The notes below the pieces were generated by a model. The model had not been told where the DNA came from. It saw only the letters and a list, made by a program, of their open reading frames with translations, and did not search any database. From Sporofaciens musculi (GTDB taxonomy: Bacteria > Bacillota > Clostridia > Lachnospirales > Lachnospiraceae), in the NCBI RefSeq assembly GCF_009830285.1, contig NZ_WUQX01000001.1, positions 5,022,501 through 5,086,500 of the forward strand: a stretch of 64,000 nucleotides of DNA. The letters are read 5' to 3'. Position 1 is the stretch's first letter. Each line of letters starts with the position of its first letter. The translations under genes were made by a program, and so were the position numbers. Positions 1-7,571 of this stretch are shown one piece after another.

Positions 1-696
1 TTCTGTTACTTCCATCGTTACTCCGTCCAACGGTGATAATACATCGGTATCCGTATTTCTTATGGAGATGAGTGTTCCATAGTGCGGTGCTGGCTCTGTA
101 AAATCACCGGAACAAGTAATAAACACTTCTGCACCTGTCTTTAATGCCCAATCTTCTTCACCTTCCGGCAATTCAAAAAATACCGCTTCATACGGAATTA
201 CTTCTTCTTCCAGCGTTTTTACACAAACAACAGGCACTAATGATTCAACAGTATGGTCAATGATTATCCCGGTAAAGGTAATCGTATTTTCATTAGAAAA
301 TGGAGTGCCTAAATACCATTCGTTCTTATATAAAACTGCTATTCCGCCCTCCACTTGTGCATAGGGCATTCCCAATTCAGGATTAAAATTTGTCTCTCCG
401 TTATTTTCCGGAAAAGTGTCTGTATATGACTCTGTATATCCAATAATCGCACTTTCATCAACTTCTGCGGGCATAGGATTACCCTCCAACAGATAAACCG
501 TGTCATTTACCATGATCGCTGCCGGATAATCTGCAACACCATCTGTTGCTATGTTTTCCTCTATATCTGTTTGTCCGGCATTTTCCACTATTTGACTATC
601 TGCACCAGCGGGAGCCTCTGCACTGTTTGAAGCTCCACACCCTGTTATCAACAAAACACATGCTGTTATTATAGTAAATGCTATTCGTTTTCCCAT
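1..696 (-). CDS. Lipoprotein of unknown function, cut by the window edge
   Basis: An open frame runs from an ATG at 696 to base 1 without a stop, so the C-terminus lies outside the window. The first 20 residues form a lipoprotein signal peptide: a basic start (MGKR), a hydrophobic stretch and the lipobox ITGC, followed by a Ser/Ala/Glu-rich linker. The protein should be lipid-anchored on the outer face of the membrane. The ATG is preceded by a good GGAGGC ribosome binding site, and the neighbouring lipoprotein gene ends 15 bases upstream, so the two are probably co-transcribed. The mature part is acidic and I recognise no family. The lipoprotein assignment is secure; the function is unknown. 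Confidence 0.75.
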   Translation of the reverse strand, partial: MGKRIAFTIITACVLLITGCGASNSAEAPAGADSQIVENAGQTDIEENIATDGVADYPAAIMVNDTVYLLEGNPMPAEVDESAIIGYTESYTDTFPENNGETNFNPELGMPYAQVEGGIAVLYKNEWYLGTPFSNENTITFTGIIIDHTVESLVPVVCVKTLEEEVIPYEAVFFELPEGEEDWALKTGAEVFITCSGDFTEPAPHYGTLISIRNTDTDVLSPLDGVTMEVTE

Positions 697-711
697 GCTG
701 CCTCCTTTCAG

Positions 712-1845
712 TCAGTCCAGCTTATAGATAATGCTCAATGCAACTTTGGGAATAGATTCAGAAATTTCTTTCACTTCTCCTATGATTGCAAATCGGTATT
801 CATTATATTCCCATGTTGCAAGCACCATATTTTCATCATTTTTCCCATGTTGTACTTTTACCACAATGTTCTGACCGCTGATTGTTTTACCTTCCCAAGA
901 CTCATTTAATGTTTCATCATACTCATTATCTGGCAAATTCAAGTTTTCGTTTTTAGCCACTAATAACGTACAATCCGCATCTGCTACAGTATCGTGGTAT
1001 GTTATTTTCAAATTATTTTCATCTACTAAACAATATTCACTATCCGTAATCCAAGTTGTATTCTCTGGCAATGAAACCATAATACCAAATGTATCCGCCA
1101 ATTCTTCAGCATTGATATCAGAATACTCTGCCTCTTCCATTGATGCACCATCTAAGTGGGACGCGCCACCTAAAATCCTGGGCAATGCCTTTGCCACTTC
1201 TTCCTCAGTCATATAAGTAACACTCGTGATTTCTCCCCCTGCATTCCGGATAACTTTAATGCTGACTGCTCCTTTTGAATCTGTATTAAGCCTATAAACG
1301 GAACTGTCAGGACGCTCATCCTTGATAATATATACCAATTCACCCTGGTAATAATAGAAATTATCCTCTTTTTCAATACCATAAGCCGCATACTCTTCCA
1401 GAAGCGCCTTATCTTCCCAATCTTCTTCACCGGCTTGATTAGCTTCCAAAATTGTTGACAGAACATCATTTATCACTTCTATATCAATGCTTCCGTTCAT
1501 AGCTGTCCAGAAATAGCTGTTGTATATGATCGTGTCATTACTCATAACGGAGATAGTTTCCATCACATCGCCATTTGTATCATACCATGAAATCATGGAA
1601 CCAAAGCCGTTTGTATCTTCGCTCGATTCTCCTCTTTCAAACTGAATAGATGTAATATTGTCCGTAATCTGCTGCATTATATCTTCGTCCGTGACTTCCT
1701 TCTTCTCTCCACTGATAGATGTGACAGTGATTTTTTGAGGACTTTCAAACGAAAAAGTTTTTGTTTCAGGAGCAGAAGAACATCCTCCCAGTATTATCAT
1801 ACATACACATAGTAATGCCAAACCTGCTATAATTGATTTTTTCAT
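712..1845 (-). CDS. Secreted lipoprotein of unknown function
   Basis: A 377-residue lipoprotein. I chose the ATG at 1845 because it gives a classical signal peptide (MKKSIIAG, hydrophobic core, lipobox LGGC) and has GGAGGGAATAA upstream; a longer frame adds six residues before it. The mature protein is acidic. Its C-terminal third (about residues 260-377) alternates short strands and resembles the small lipid-anchored domains seen in Clostridia, but I cannot name the family with confidence. It lies just upstream of another lipoprotein gene and probably shares its transcript. Confidence 0.7.
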   Translation of the reverse strand: MKKSIIAGLALLCVCMIILGGCSSAPETKTFSFESPQKITVTSISGEKKEVTDEDIMQQITDNITSIQFERGESSEDTNGFGSMISWYDTNGDVMETISVMSNDTIIYNSYFWTAMNGSIDIEVINDVLSTILEANQAGEEDWEDKALLEEYAAYGIEKEDNFYYYQGELVYIIKDERPDSSVYRLNTDSKGAVSIKVIRNAGGEITSVTYMTEEEVAKALPRILGGASHLDGASMEEAEYSDINAEELADTFGIMVSLPENTTWITDSEYCLVDENNLKITYHDTVADADCTLLVAKNENLNLPDNEYDETLNESWEGKTISGQNIVVKVQHGKNDENMVLATWEYNEYRFAIIGEVKEISESIPKVALSIIYKLD

Positions 1846-1914
1846 ATAAGTTATTCCCTCCACTGTCAGTCATTTTGATACAAGATAAGTCTGGAATTTT
1901 TGCTTTCGTATGCC

Positions 1915-2586
1915 TTATGTTTCCACAATGTTCTTCTCATAAGCCGCAGAAACCGCTTCCCTTGTTATGCTGGTCGTCTTATAATATCGGCTTCCTGCTG
2001 TTCCAATAATTTCCGCAAAATTGACACTCTCACTTTTGCCTGTTGCCGTTTCCCGCTGTTCCTGCCTTGAAAGATTTTTCAATTTTTCAAGAAAAACTAC
2101 ATAAAATGCCCGCTCCATATCAATGTATCTCTGTTCTTCCATGCTTTTTGCAGGTTGCCCAGCAAGCGGGTGATCTATGTCATATATCCACTTCTCAACG
2201 GCACTGATTGCACTTTGAACAGAGTTTCCCAATAAATCAGCCTGCTCATCAACCAATTCACCCTTTGCCCATTTTATAGCGGTTTGTATCATTACTTGCG
2301 TTATGTGAGCGTGTTTCCCGTCATTGGAAATCCAAAGACCACATTTTGTAATATGCACACCCGTTTCTTTTTCTGCTTCCATCCAGGCATGTTTCACTTC
2401 ATCTGGAGCATTTGCTCCAATCACATCTAATACAGCAGAGGACTTTTCCTGTGCTATTTCTTTGTCCGCCTCCGCCATTTTCTGAGTCGCAATCTCCACA
2501 AAACTCTTCTCTTCTTCTACTTTTGCGGCTTTACTGTTCACATATCCCGCCTGATAATAGTCTGCTAATATTCCATTGATACCCAT
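1915..2586 (-). CDS. Unknown soluble protein
   Basis: A 223-residue protein without signal peptide or membrane segment. The ATG at 2586 has a strong GGAGGGGAAA ribosome binding site; a GTG 14 codons upstream has none. The N-terminus (MGINGILADYYQAGY) and the Ala/Lys/Glu-rich helical body have the same general style as the proteins at 5876-6535 and 6651-7358: soluble, about 220-235 residues, with uncharged N-termini. Clear sequence homology among the three is not visible by eye. It lies 42 bases downstream of the polyprenyl synthase gene and may share its transcript. No function can be assigned. Confidence 0.6.
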   Translation of the reverse strand: MGINGILADYYQAGYVNSKAAKVEEEKSFVEIATQKMAEADKEIAQEKSSAVLDVIGANAPDEVKHAWMEAEKETGVHITKCGLWISNDGKHAHITQVMIQTAIKWAKGELVDEQADLLGNSVQSAISAVEKWIYDIDHPLAGQPAKSMEEQRYIDMERAFYVVFLEKLKNLSRQEQRETATGKSESVNFAEIIGTAGSRYYKTTSITREAVSAAYEKNIVET

Positions 2587-2628
2587 TTTCCCCTCCAATT
2601 TTACAAGTTCTGCATATACTGCCCTCAC

Positions 2629-3657
2629 TTACAACATATAGTTATCCATCAGACGCTCCGCCCCTTTGCAAACGCTTTCCACAATCTGTTTCAAACATTG
2701 TTTTGCCTCGGAATCCCGGAAGACATTCAGGGCGCGGATCGCTTCTTCACAGTATCCGCGAATCAGCCGCATCGTATATCCATACCCGTCCGCATCCTCA
2801 ATCAGTTTGGATATTTCCGCCGCTGCCTCCTCCCGGCAGCGCACCCCTGACTGGAGATCCGCCGCAATCTTTCGCAACAGTTCCCCGCAGCTTGGGTATG
2901 TAAATGTATGAATTGCCGGAAGAGTATAATACCCGCAGCTAAAATCCTGATGGATGGTCTTTGTCGCATCCGCATCTGTCGCAATGAAATCCATCAGGTC
3001 ATCCCGCAGTTGGAACGCAAGCCCCAGGCTTTCCGCGAAGTGTTCAGCTGCCTGTCGTTCAACTTTATTACATTTCCCCTCATAAGCACCTGCAAGGCAG
3101 GCAATCCTGAATACGGAACAGGTTTTCCCGACGATATTCTGCAAATACTGTTCTTCGGAAATCTCGGTATTGAAACGGTTGTCGAACTGCCCAACCTCAC
3201 CTTCACACAAGATTTCCAAATTTCCAAACAATTCCCGGTACCACGGCTTGTTGACCAGACTGGTACGGCTGATCGCGGAAAAAATCATAAAATCCCCCGC
3301 ATAGACCGCCATTTCACGCCCAAATTTTTTTTGGACGGAGAGCTGTCCGCGCCGGAGTTCAGCCTCATCAATCACATCGTCATGCAACAGCGAAGCGGTA
3401 TGACAAATTTCAATCACTGCCGCGATTTCGGTGGCATCTATCTGTTTTCCCGCCAACTTTGCACACAAAAGCGTCAAAACAGGACGCAGCTGCTTGCCGC
3501 GCGCCTGTAGAACCCACTGTAAAATCTTTTGCATCGATGGATTCTGTGACTGGAACAGCCGTTCAATGTGCTGGTTGACTCGCGCCAATTCCGATTCGAG
3601 CAGGGACAATCCTTCTAAATCCATTATTTCATATTCGCTACTATTCCGATTTTCCAT
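2629..3657 (-). CDS. Polyprenyl diphosphate synthase
   Basis: A trans-prenyltransferase of 342 residues, the usual family length. It adds isopentenyl diphosphate units to an allylic diphosphate to build long-chain isoprenoid diphosphates. Both Mg-binding aspartate motifs are present: HDDVID (DDxxD) at about residue 92 and RDDLMD at about residue 220. The substrate-binding GKQLRP motif lies near residue 54. The helical fold and length suggest a heptaprenyl/octaprenyl-type enzyme rather than a short-chain farnesyl synthase. No quinone or carotenoid genes are nearby, so its product use is unclear. Its leader carries one copy of the boundary repeat shared with the next two genes (3664-3683). Confidence 0.85.
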   Translation of the reverse strand: MENRNSSEYEIMDLEGLSLLESELARVNQHIERLFQSQNPSMQKILQWVLQARGKQLRPVLTLLCAKLAGKQIDATEIAAVIEICHTASLLHDDVIDEAELRRGQLSVQKKFGREMAVYAGDFMIFSAISRTSLVNKPWYRELFGNLEILCEGEVGQFDNRFNTEISEEQYLQNIVGKTCSVFRIACLAGAYEGKCNKVERQAAEHFAESLGLAFQLRDDLMDFIATDADATKTIHQDFSCGYYTLPAIHTFTYPSCGELLRKIAADLQSGVRCREEAAAEISKLIEDADGYGYTMRLIRGYCEEAIRALNVFRDSEAKQCLKQIVESVCKGAERLMDNYML

Positions 3658-3663
3658 GTTCCT

Positions 3664-3730
3664 TTACCTTCAAATCCCGATTTGTATGTCTTATATATCA
3701 GTGTTGTTTCTTCCCGACAAACTTGAATTT
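3664..3730 (-). repeat. Two boundary repeats between the prenyl synthase and AlkD-like genes
   Basis: Read on the minus strand, copy 1 (3711-3730, AAATTCAAGTTTGTCGGGAA) abuts the stop codon of the AlkD-like gene. Copy 2 (3664-3683, AAATCGGGATTTGAAGGTAA) lies just before the start of the prenyl synthase and contributes its GAAGG ribosome binding site. Similar copies occur at 4398-4417, 4424-4443 and 5066-5085. The pattern is therefore gene end, trailer copy, leader copy, gene start. Confidence 0.55.
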
Positions 3731-4390
3731 TTAGATATACTTACTTCCTTCTTTGATACTTAACGCACTCATTTTTTCCCGATTGTCATTGATAAATTTG
3801 ATAACCCACTTCGGATTCGTTTTTGAGTATTCTCTCAGTGCCCATCCAATTGCTTTGTTAATAAAAAATTCATCAGTTCCAAAGTTAGCCATAAGTATTT
3901 TTTCAAGATTCTCTATATTGGTCTTTTCTTTTTTCCCAAGCTGATATTCAATGGCAGTTCGCCTTATCCAAATATTCTCATCATTTGCCCACTCAAGCAT
4001 CAACTTGTCAACTTTGGAATCAGATTCACTAAGTTTTCCAATCACCTTACATAGAAAATCAATGGTATCCCACCAAGACTTGGTCGAAACATACTCTCTA
4101 ATTTTGGGCATGTCCCCTATTACAAGAAACGAACCCAATGCAAGCAAATAATCATATGCTAAATATTGAAACTCCCGATGTACATCAGCGTAGCACAAAT
4201 CCAAAAATGCCCAATCAATAGTTTTTGATGTCTTTTCACCTTTTAAGAAATCCTTATAGAGCTGTTTTCTCTCTGGTGTAGCAATACCGTAAAATTCAAA
4301 TAAATCACGCATATACTTTTTCATTTCAAAAGCCTTTTCAGAATTAGCGTGTTCTTCAAATATTTCTTTTATGTTTTCATATTTTGACAT
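3731..4390 (-). CDS. AlkD-like DNA alkylation repair protein
   Basis: A 219-residue all-helical protein of the DNA alkylation repair (AlkD-like, HEAT-repeat) family, which flips out and excises alkylated purines. Diagnostic stretches are TPERKQLYK near residue 38, SWWDTIDFL near 105, WIRRTAIEYQL near 138 and INKAIGWALREYSKTNP near 177. These match the helical repeats that cradle DNA. The ATG at 4390 follows AAGGGAAG. The gene is bounded on both sides by copies of a 20-bp repeat and looks like a self-contained unit that moved as a whole. Its base composition is more AT-rich than the ICE to the right. Confidence 0.85.
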   Translation of the reverse strand: MSKYENIKEIFEEHANSEKAFEMKKYMRDLFEFYGIATPERKQLYKDFLKGEKTSKTIDWAFLDLCYADVHREFQYLAYDYLLALGSFLVIGDMPKIREYVSTKSWWDTIDFLCKVIGKLSESDSKVDKLMLEWANDENIWIRRTAIEYQLGKKEKTNIENLEKILMANFGTDEFFINKAIGWALREYSKTNPKWVIKFINDNREKMSALSIKEGSKYI

Positions 4391-4397
4391 ACTATTC

Positions 4398-4443
4398 TTC
4401 CCTTCAAACTTCGATTTTTCTATTTCCCTACAAACTGGAATTT
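4398..4443 (-). repeat. Two boundary repeats between the AlkD-like gene and the methyltransferase remnant
   Basis: Minus-strand copies are AAATCGAAGTTTGAAGGGAA (4398-4417, leader of the AlkD-like gene, containing its ribosome binding site) and AAATTCCAGTTTGTAGGGAA (4424-4443, overlapping the stop codon of the methyltransferase remnant). The second matches the copy at 3711-3730 in 18 of 20 bases. Confidence 0.55.
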
Positions 4444-5059
4444 AACAACTAAAGTCTAATTGAACCAATTTCTTTCCATTTGGTAATAGATTTTCTGTCT
4501 GTGCTATTAAATTATACCCAATATCTTTCATAGCTTGAATCAGTAAATTTTCCTCCATTTGGTGATGGACTTCATCAATCTTATAAATACATGAATATAT
4601 GGCGAATCAGATACCCAACTGTCATCTATATTTATCTGAATAATACATGAAACATATTTGGGGGCAAACGTGCTCAACTGTCTTTTGAAAACCATCATAT
4701 CCAATATACTCAATTAACAAATTGGCAACCAATAATTCAGCGTTTGGAAGTTTACTTGTTTCGTCAATCAAATTTACTTGTATACATTCCAGTATTTCTG
4801 AAATATCTGAATACCTTTCTTCTACTGCTTTTAAATACTCTGTGTTAATATCAATCCCGTATACTTTTTGATATTTGTTCTTATCAATATGTTCCAAACC
4901 GTTACCACCAGCAATTCCTAAAACCATAACAGAACTTACTGGATAAGCATTAAATTATCCTTTCATCATTTGATTCATGTTCTGTAATTGCATAACAGAA
5001 TCTAATTTCATATGATTCTCATAATCAGACAATGATATTTCTTCCCATGGATTAGCCAC
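4442..5059 (-). pseudogene. Broken SAM-dependent methyltransferase
   Basis: A class I SAM methyltransferase can be followed through three frames. It starts at GTG 5059 after AGGAGAAG (MANPWEEISLSDYENHM), is interrupted by an in-frame TAA after MNQMMKG near 4953, then continues with the SAM-binding loop VLGIAGGNGLEHI. After VEHVCPQ (about 4640) the frame shifts, giving the continuation IQINIDDSWVSDSPYIHVF. It shifts again to RLDEVHHQMEENLL and ends with LPNGKKLVQLDFSC at 4442. One nonsense mutation and two frameshifts make a functional product unlikely. The longest intact piece is 101 codons (4622-4927). The reconstruction rests on recalling the general layout of this small methyltransferase family. 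Confidence 0.75.
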
Positions 5060-5065
5060 AATATC

Positions 5066-5085
5066 TTCTCCTTAAATCCCAATTT
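5066..5085 (-). repeat. Boundary repeat before the methyltransferase remnant
   Basis: Minus-strand AAATTGGGATTTAAGGAGAA lies seven bases before the GTG start and supplies the AGGAGA ribosome binding site. It is the fifth and most diverged copy of the repeat at 3664-3730 and 4398-4443. Confidence 0.45.
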
Positions 5086-5123
5086 ATCTTTCTTAATATT
5101 CAACTTTTCAAAAAACTACATAT

Positions 5124-5230
5124 CTATGCTTTCCTGTCAAAAAGGGGCTTCTCCTCAAGATAATCCGGCAGTTCTGAAAGCTCTGCCCCTGCGCTATTCT
5201 TAACAGAGCGATACTCTGCCCAATAGAACA
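5124..5230 (-). pseudogene. C-terminal remnant of a paralogue of the 5876-6535 gene
   Basis: The minus-strand frame reads FYWAEYRSVKNSAGAELSEL and continues to a stop at 5124. It is nearly identical to the last 34 codons of the intact gene ending at 5876, and the DNA is also closely similar. Similarity stops abruptly near 5230, so only the 3' end survives. It shows that the gene family was once duplicated here and that the VanZ-like gene now lies between copy and remnant. Confidence 0.8.
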
Positions 5231-5315
5231 CACAGATTTGATTTCTATGCTCTCTGATGCTGTGTTGCTATTATGTTGTGATCGTGGTGTTAGTTTACTG
5301 ATAAACTGATAATTA

Positions 5316-5774
5316 TCATCTTCTTATAAAAAGACGATTTGTGACCAAAAAAATCACATATCCGCAAACAATTCCTGTCATATTAAGAATTATATCATCG
5401 ACATCAAAACTACCAAGTTTAGTAAAGAATTGAAAACTCTCTATTACCAATATCGAAGCTAAACCAATAACGAAAACACTTATCGCTGAACTGAATTTTT
5501 TGTATGTAACAGGCAAAAGAAAACCAAACGGGATAAATGGAATTATATTTCCCAATAAGTTTTTTAGTGCCCACCACTGAGTAATGCGTTCAATCTGAGC
5601 GGACATACTTCTGAACGGAATAAGATTATAGTTTATTGAACCCTGCATTGAGTAAGTATTTACCCTGTCACTTAATTCATAGAACGAACCTTTGAATTTA
5701 ACAACAACAAAGACAAATAATAAAGCTATATACACCCACCAAAGTATTTTTAATGTTTTACCTTGTTTTCTCAT
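5316..5774 (-). CDS. VanZ-like membrane protein
   Basis: A 152-residue integral membrane protein of the VanZ-like family. I chose ATG 5774 because of the perfect AAGGAGGT site before it; an in-frame ATG eight codons upstream lacks one. Four hydrophobic segments are visible: near residues 9-28, 79-92, 97-117 and 127-147. Family signatures are NLIPF in the first loop, NLLGNIIPFIPFGFLLP, and the acidic FDVDDIILNMTG before the last helix. VanZ of Tn1546 gives low-level teicoplanin resistance, but most family members are uncharacterised, so a resistance role should not be assumed. Confidence 0.8.
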   Translation of the reverse strand: MRKQGKTLKILWWVYIALLFVFVVVKFKGSFYELSDRVNTYSMQGSINYNLIPFRSMSAQIERITQWWALKNLLGNIIPFIPFGFLLPVTYKKFSSAISVFVIGLASILVIESFQFFTKLGSFDVDDIILNMTGIVCGYVIFLVTNRLFIRR

Positions 5775-5875
5775 TTTAACCTCCTTATTGACCTCCAAAT
5801 TAATCAGCTAAAGTTTTACCATAATCATGAATATATTTCTACTGTATTTTCACAGAATCCCATATGGCCGCTTAT

Positions 5876-6535
5876 TTATGCCTTCCTGTCAAAAGAGGGC
5901 TTATCCTCCAGATAATCCGGCAGTTCTGAAAGTTCTGCCCCTACGCTATTCTTAACAGAACGATACTCTGCCCAATAGATCGCATAAAATTCATTCTTTT
6001 TGGCAAGCTCTGCCGGTGTCATTTCATAACTCCACCCATTGCCTGTGTTGGACAGGGCTTTTACACCCTGGCATTCAATCACTGCACCATAACCGCCCGT
6101 TGTTAAAACCGGACAAGTCAATGTGCCGCCACCTGTCAATGCAAACCTTTTTTCAGCAAGGCCGCTTCCCCTGCCATCAGCCGCCTCCAAAAAATCCAAT
6201 AATGTCAATTCCCCAATCCCCCTACATTTAGGGTTATTATTTTGACTTTTCATGGCATTTTTAGCCTGTTGGTACAGCATCTTCCTGTCCGGTGCAACAT
6301 CAGATAAATATTCCGCCCTTAACTGGAGAACCTGTCTGGAAATCTGCTCTGATTCCGCCTTGCTGCCCGCCATGGCTGCTTTTTTTGCCAGTTCCCTGAT
6401 TTCACTGGTAAACTCCGCCTTCGATTTATTAGATTTCCCTGCAGACGGGATGTAAGACCAGTTCGGCTCTCCCTTTCCGGTTGTTGCAATGACATCTTTT
6501 ATGCTGCTGACAGAGCCACTTACTGATACGCTCAT
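5876..6535 (-). CDS. Unknown soluble protein, putative target of the LytTR system
   Basis: A 219-residue protein without signal peptide. ATG 6535 is preceded by GGGGAGGTGG; an ATG three codons earlier overlaps that site. The N-terminus is Ser/Val-rich (MSVSVSGSVSS), the middle is Lys/Ala-rich and helical, and the C-terminal half has a Gly/Thr-rich segment (ALTGGGTLTCPVLTTGGYG) followed by EFYAIYWAEYRSVKNS. It lies downstream of the 6651-7358 gene and is probably in the same transcript, whose upstream region carries tandem LytTR-like repeats. A C-terminal remnant of a second copy lies at 5124-5230. I do not recognise the family. Confidence 0.65.
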   Translation of the reverse strand: MSVSVSGSVSSIKDVIATTGKGEPNWSYIPSAGKSNKSKAEFTSEIRELAKKAAMAGSKAESEQISRQVLQLRAEYLSDVAPDRKMLYQQAKNAMKSQNNNPKCRGIGELTLLDFLEAADGRGSGLAEKRFALTGGGTLTCPVLTTGGYGAVIECQGVKALSNTGNGWSYEMTPAELAKKNEFYAIYWAEYRSVKNSVGAELSELPDYLEDKPSFDRKA

Positions 6536-6650
6536 GAAATCCACCTCCCCAATAAACAGCCTTTACACGCCTATTATTTGTCACATATGGAAAGGCGTAC
6601 TGCATTTGCACATTTATACGAAACGTAGCACGCCCTCAAAAATATGTACT

Positions 6651-7358
6651 TTATACCTGTATATCTAATGAACTGCCCGAAACAGATGACCTTTTCACAA
6701 GTTTGTTACCGCTTTTGGCAAGCTGGCTTTCTACACTTTCCCTTGTAATGCCGTCCAATGCCCCTGCTTTAATAGGTTTTCCCGCTTTCCAAGTAGGATC
6801 TGCCGCTTTCGCTGCTGCAATAAATGCCTGCGTATATGCCTTTTCATACTGCGATAAAGTATATCCTGCTTTTAAACGGTCATTTTTACTCATTTTCCTA
6901 TGCAAATCCGTATAAACATCTGATCTCTTTGTGGTATCTCCATTCCCCATGCCATTTCCCTGTAAAAACTCTTTTTTGGTAAGTTCAAACATATCGTCAA
7001 GGCTGCTTTCCGGAATAGAAATCAGTGTCTTTCTGCTTACGGCATTTTCCTCTGTCACAAGCAATCCTGCCAGTCCCGTAGTAGGATCAATATAATCCCC
7101 ATCCTTATCATACTGGCTCATCAGATTTTTGATTGCCTGTACATTCGTAAACATTGCACCACTCCCGGCATGTTGGGTCATTTGTTTAACAGCCGCTTTA
7201 TACTGTGCGCTGTTCGTATCAATTCCCGCTGCTTTTAACTGCGACCTCAAAGAACCGTTTGACAAGTCCGACACTTTGAGCGGATTTACCATTCCTACAT
7301 TGCTTTTTGTTCCAAACATACTCTGAAATAAAAAACTATAATCTGTTATTTTTGACAT
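6651..7358 (-). CDS. Unknown soluble protein, first gene after tandem LytTR-like sites
   Basis: A 235-residue protein. ATG 7358 follows AAGGAGGACAAA; an ATG 14 codons upstream has no such site. The start (MSKITDYSFLFQSMFG) is hydrophobic but not a signal peptide. The body contains a run of Ser/Gly/Asn-rich turns, a segment PTTGLAGLLVTEEN, and a Lys/Ala-rich helical part with ADPTWKAGKP near residue 190. I think it may belong to an uncharacterised DUF family of Clostridia but cannot name it safely. Direct repeats 111-149 bases upstream suggest control by the adjacent kinase/regulator pair. Confidence 0.65.
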   Translation of the reverse strand: MSKITDYSFLFQSMFGTKSNVGMVNPLKVSDLSNGSLRSQLKAAGIDTNSAQYKAAVKQMTQHAGSGAMFTNVQAIKNLMSQYDKDGDYIDPTTGLAGLLVTEENAVSRKTLISIPESSLDDMFELTKKEFLQGNGMGNGDTTKRSDVYTDLHRKMSKNDRLKAGYTLSQYEKAYTQAFIAAAKAADPTWKAGKPIKAGALDGITRESVESQLAKSGNKLVKRSSVSGSSLDIQV

Positions 7359-7468
7359 AATTTTGTCCTCCTTGAACCTGTTCTTAAAATCCGTTTTCAT
7401 TTTTAGTACATATACTGCACTGTTATTTTAATTATCGGAAATCTGAACACAAAACCCTATGACTTTAT

Positions 7469-7507
7469 CCCGAGGTACAGATTTTTTCCCCGAAGTACAG
7501 ATTTTTT
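7469..7507 (-). promoter_or_regulatory. Tandem direct repeats, probable LytTR regulator site
   Basis: Two copies of cccga(g/a)gtacagatttttt lie exactly 20 bp apart (7469-7487 and 7489-7507). Spacing of about two helical turns is typical of LytTR (AgrA/ComE-type) dimer sites. They lie upstream of the 7358 start. The same motif occurs upstream of the response regulator (9683-9700) and of the lipoprotein gene (10600-10633). Confidence 0.6.
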
Positions 7508-7571
7508 ATATTTTTTCGCTAAAATGCTCTAAACTGATCCCAAATCCACCTTATGGGTTACGCTTTTCCGC

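Noticed and set aside
5316..5774. Calling the VanZ-like gene a teicoplanin resistance gene
   Set aside because: Only the family resemblance supports it; no other van genes are present and most VanZ-like proteins have unknown roles.
5876..5905. KPSF near the C-terminus of the 5876-6535 protein as another KPS motif
   Set aside because: The position after KPS is Phe, there is no Leu at the expected place, and only five residues follow; it lies outside the ICE.
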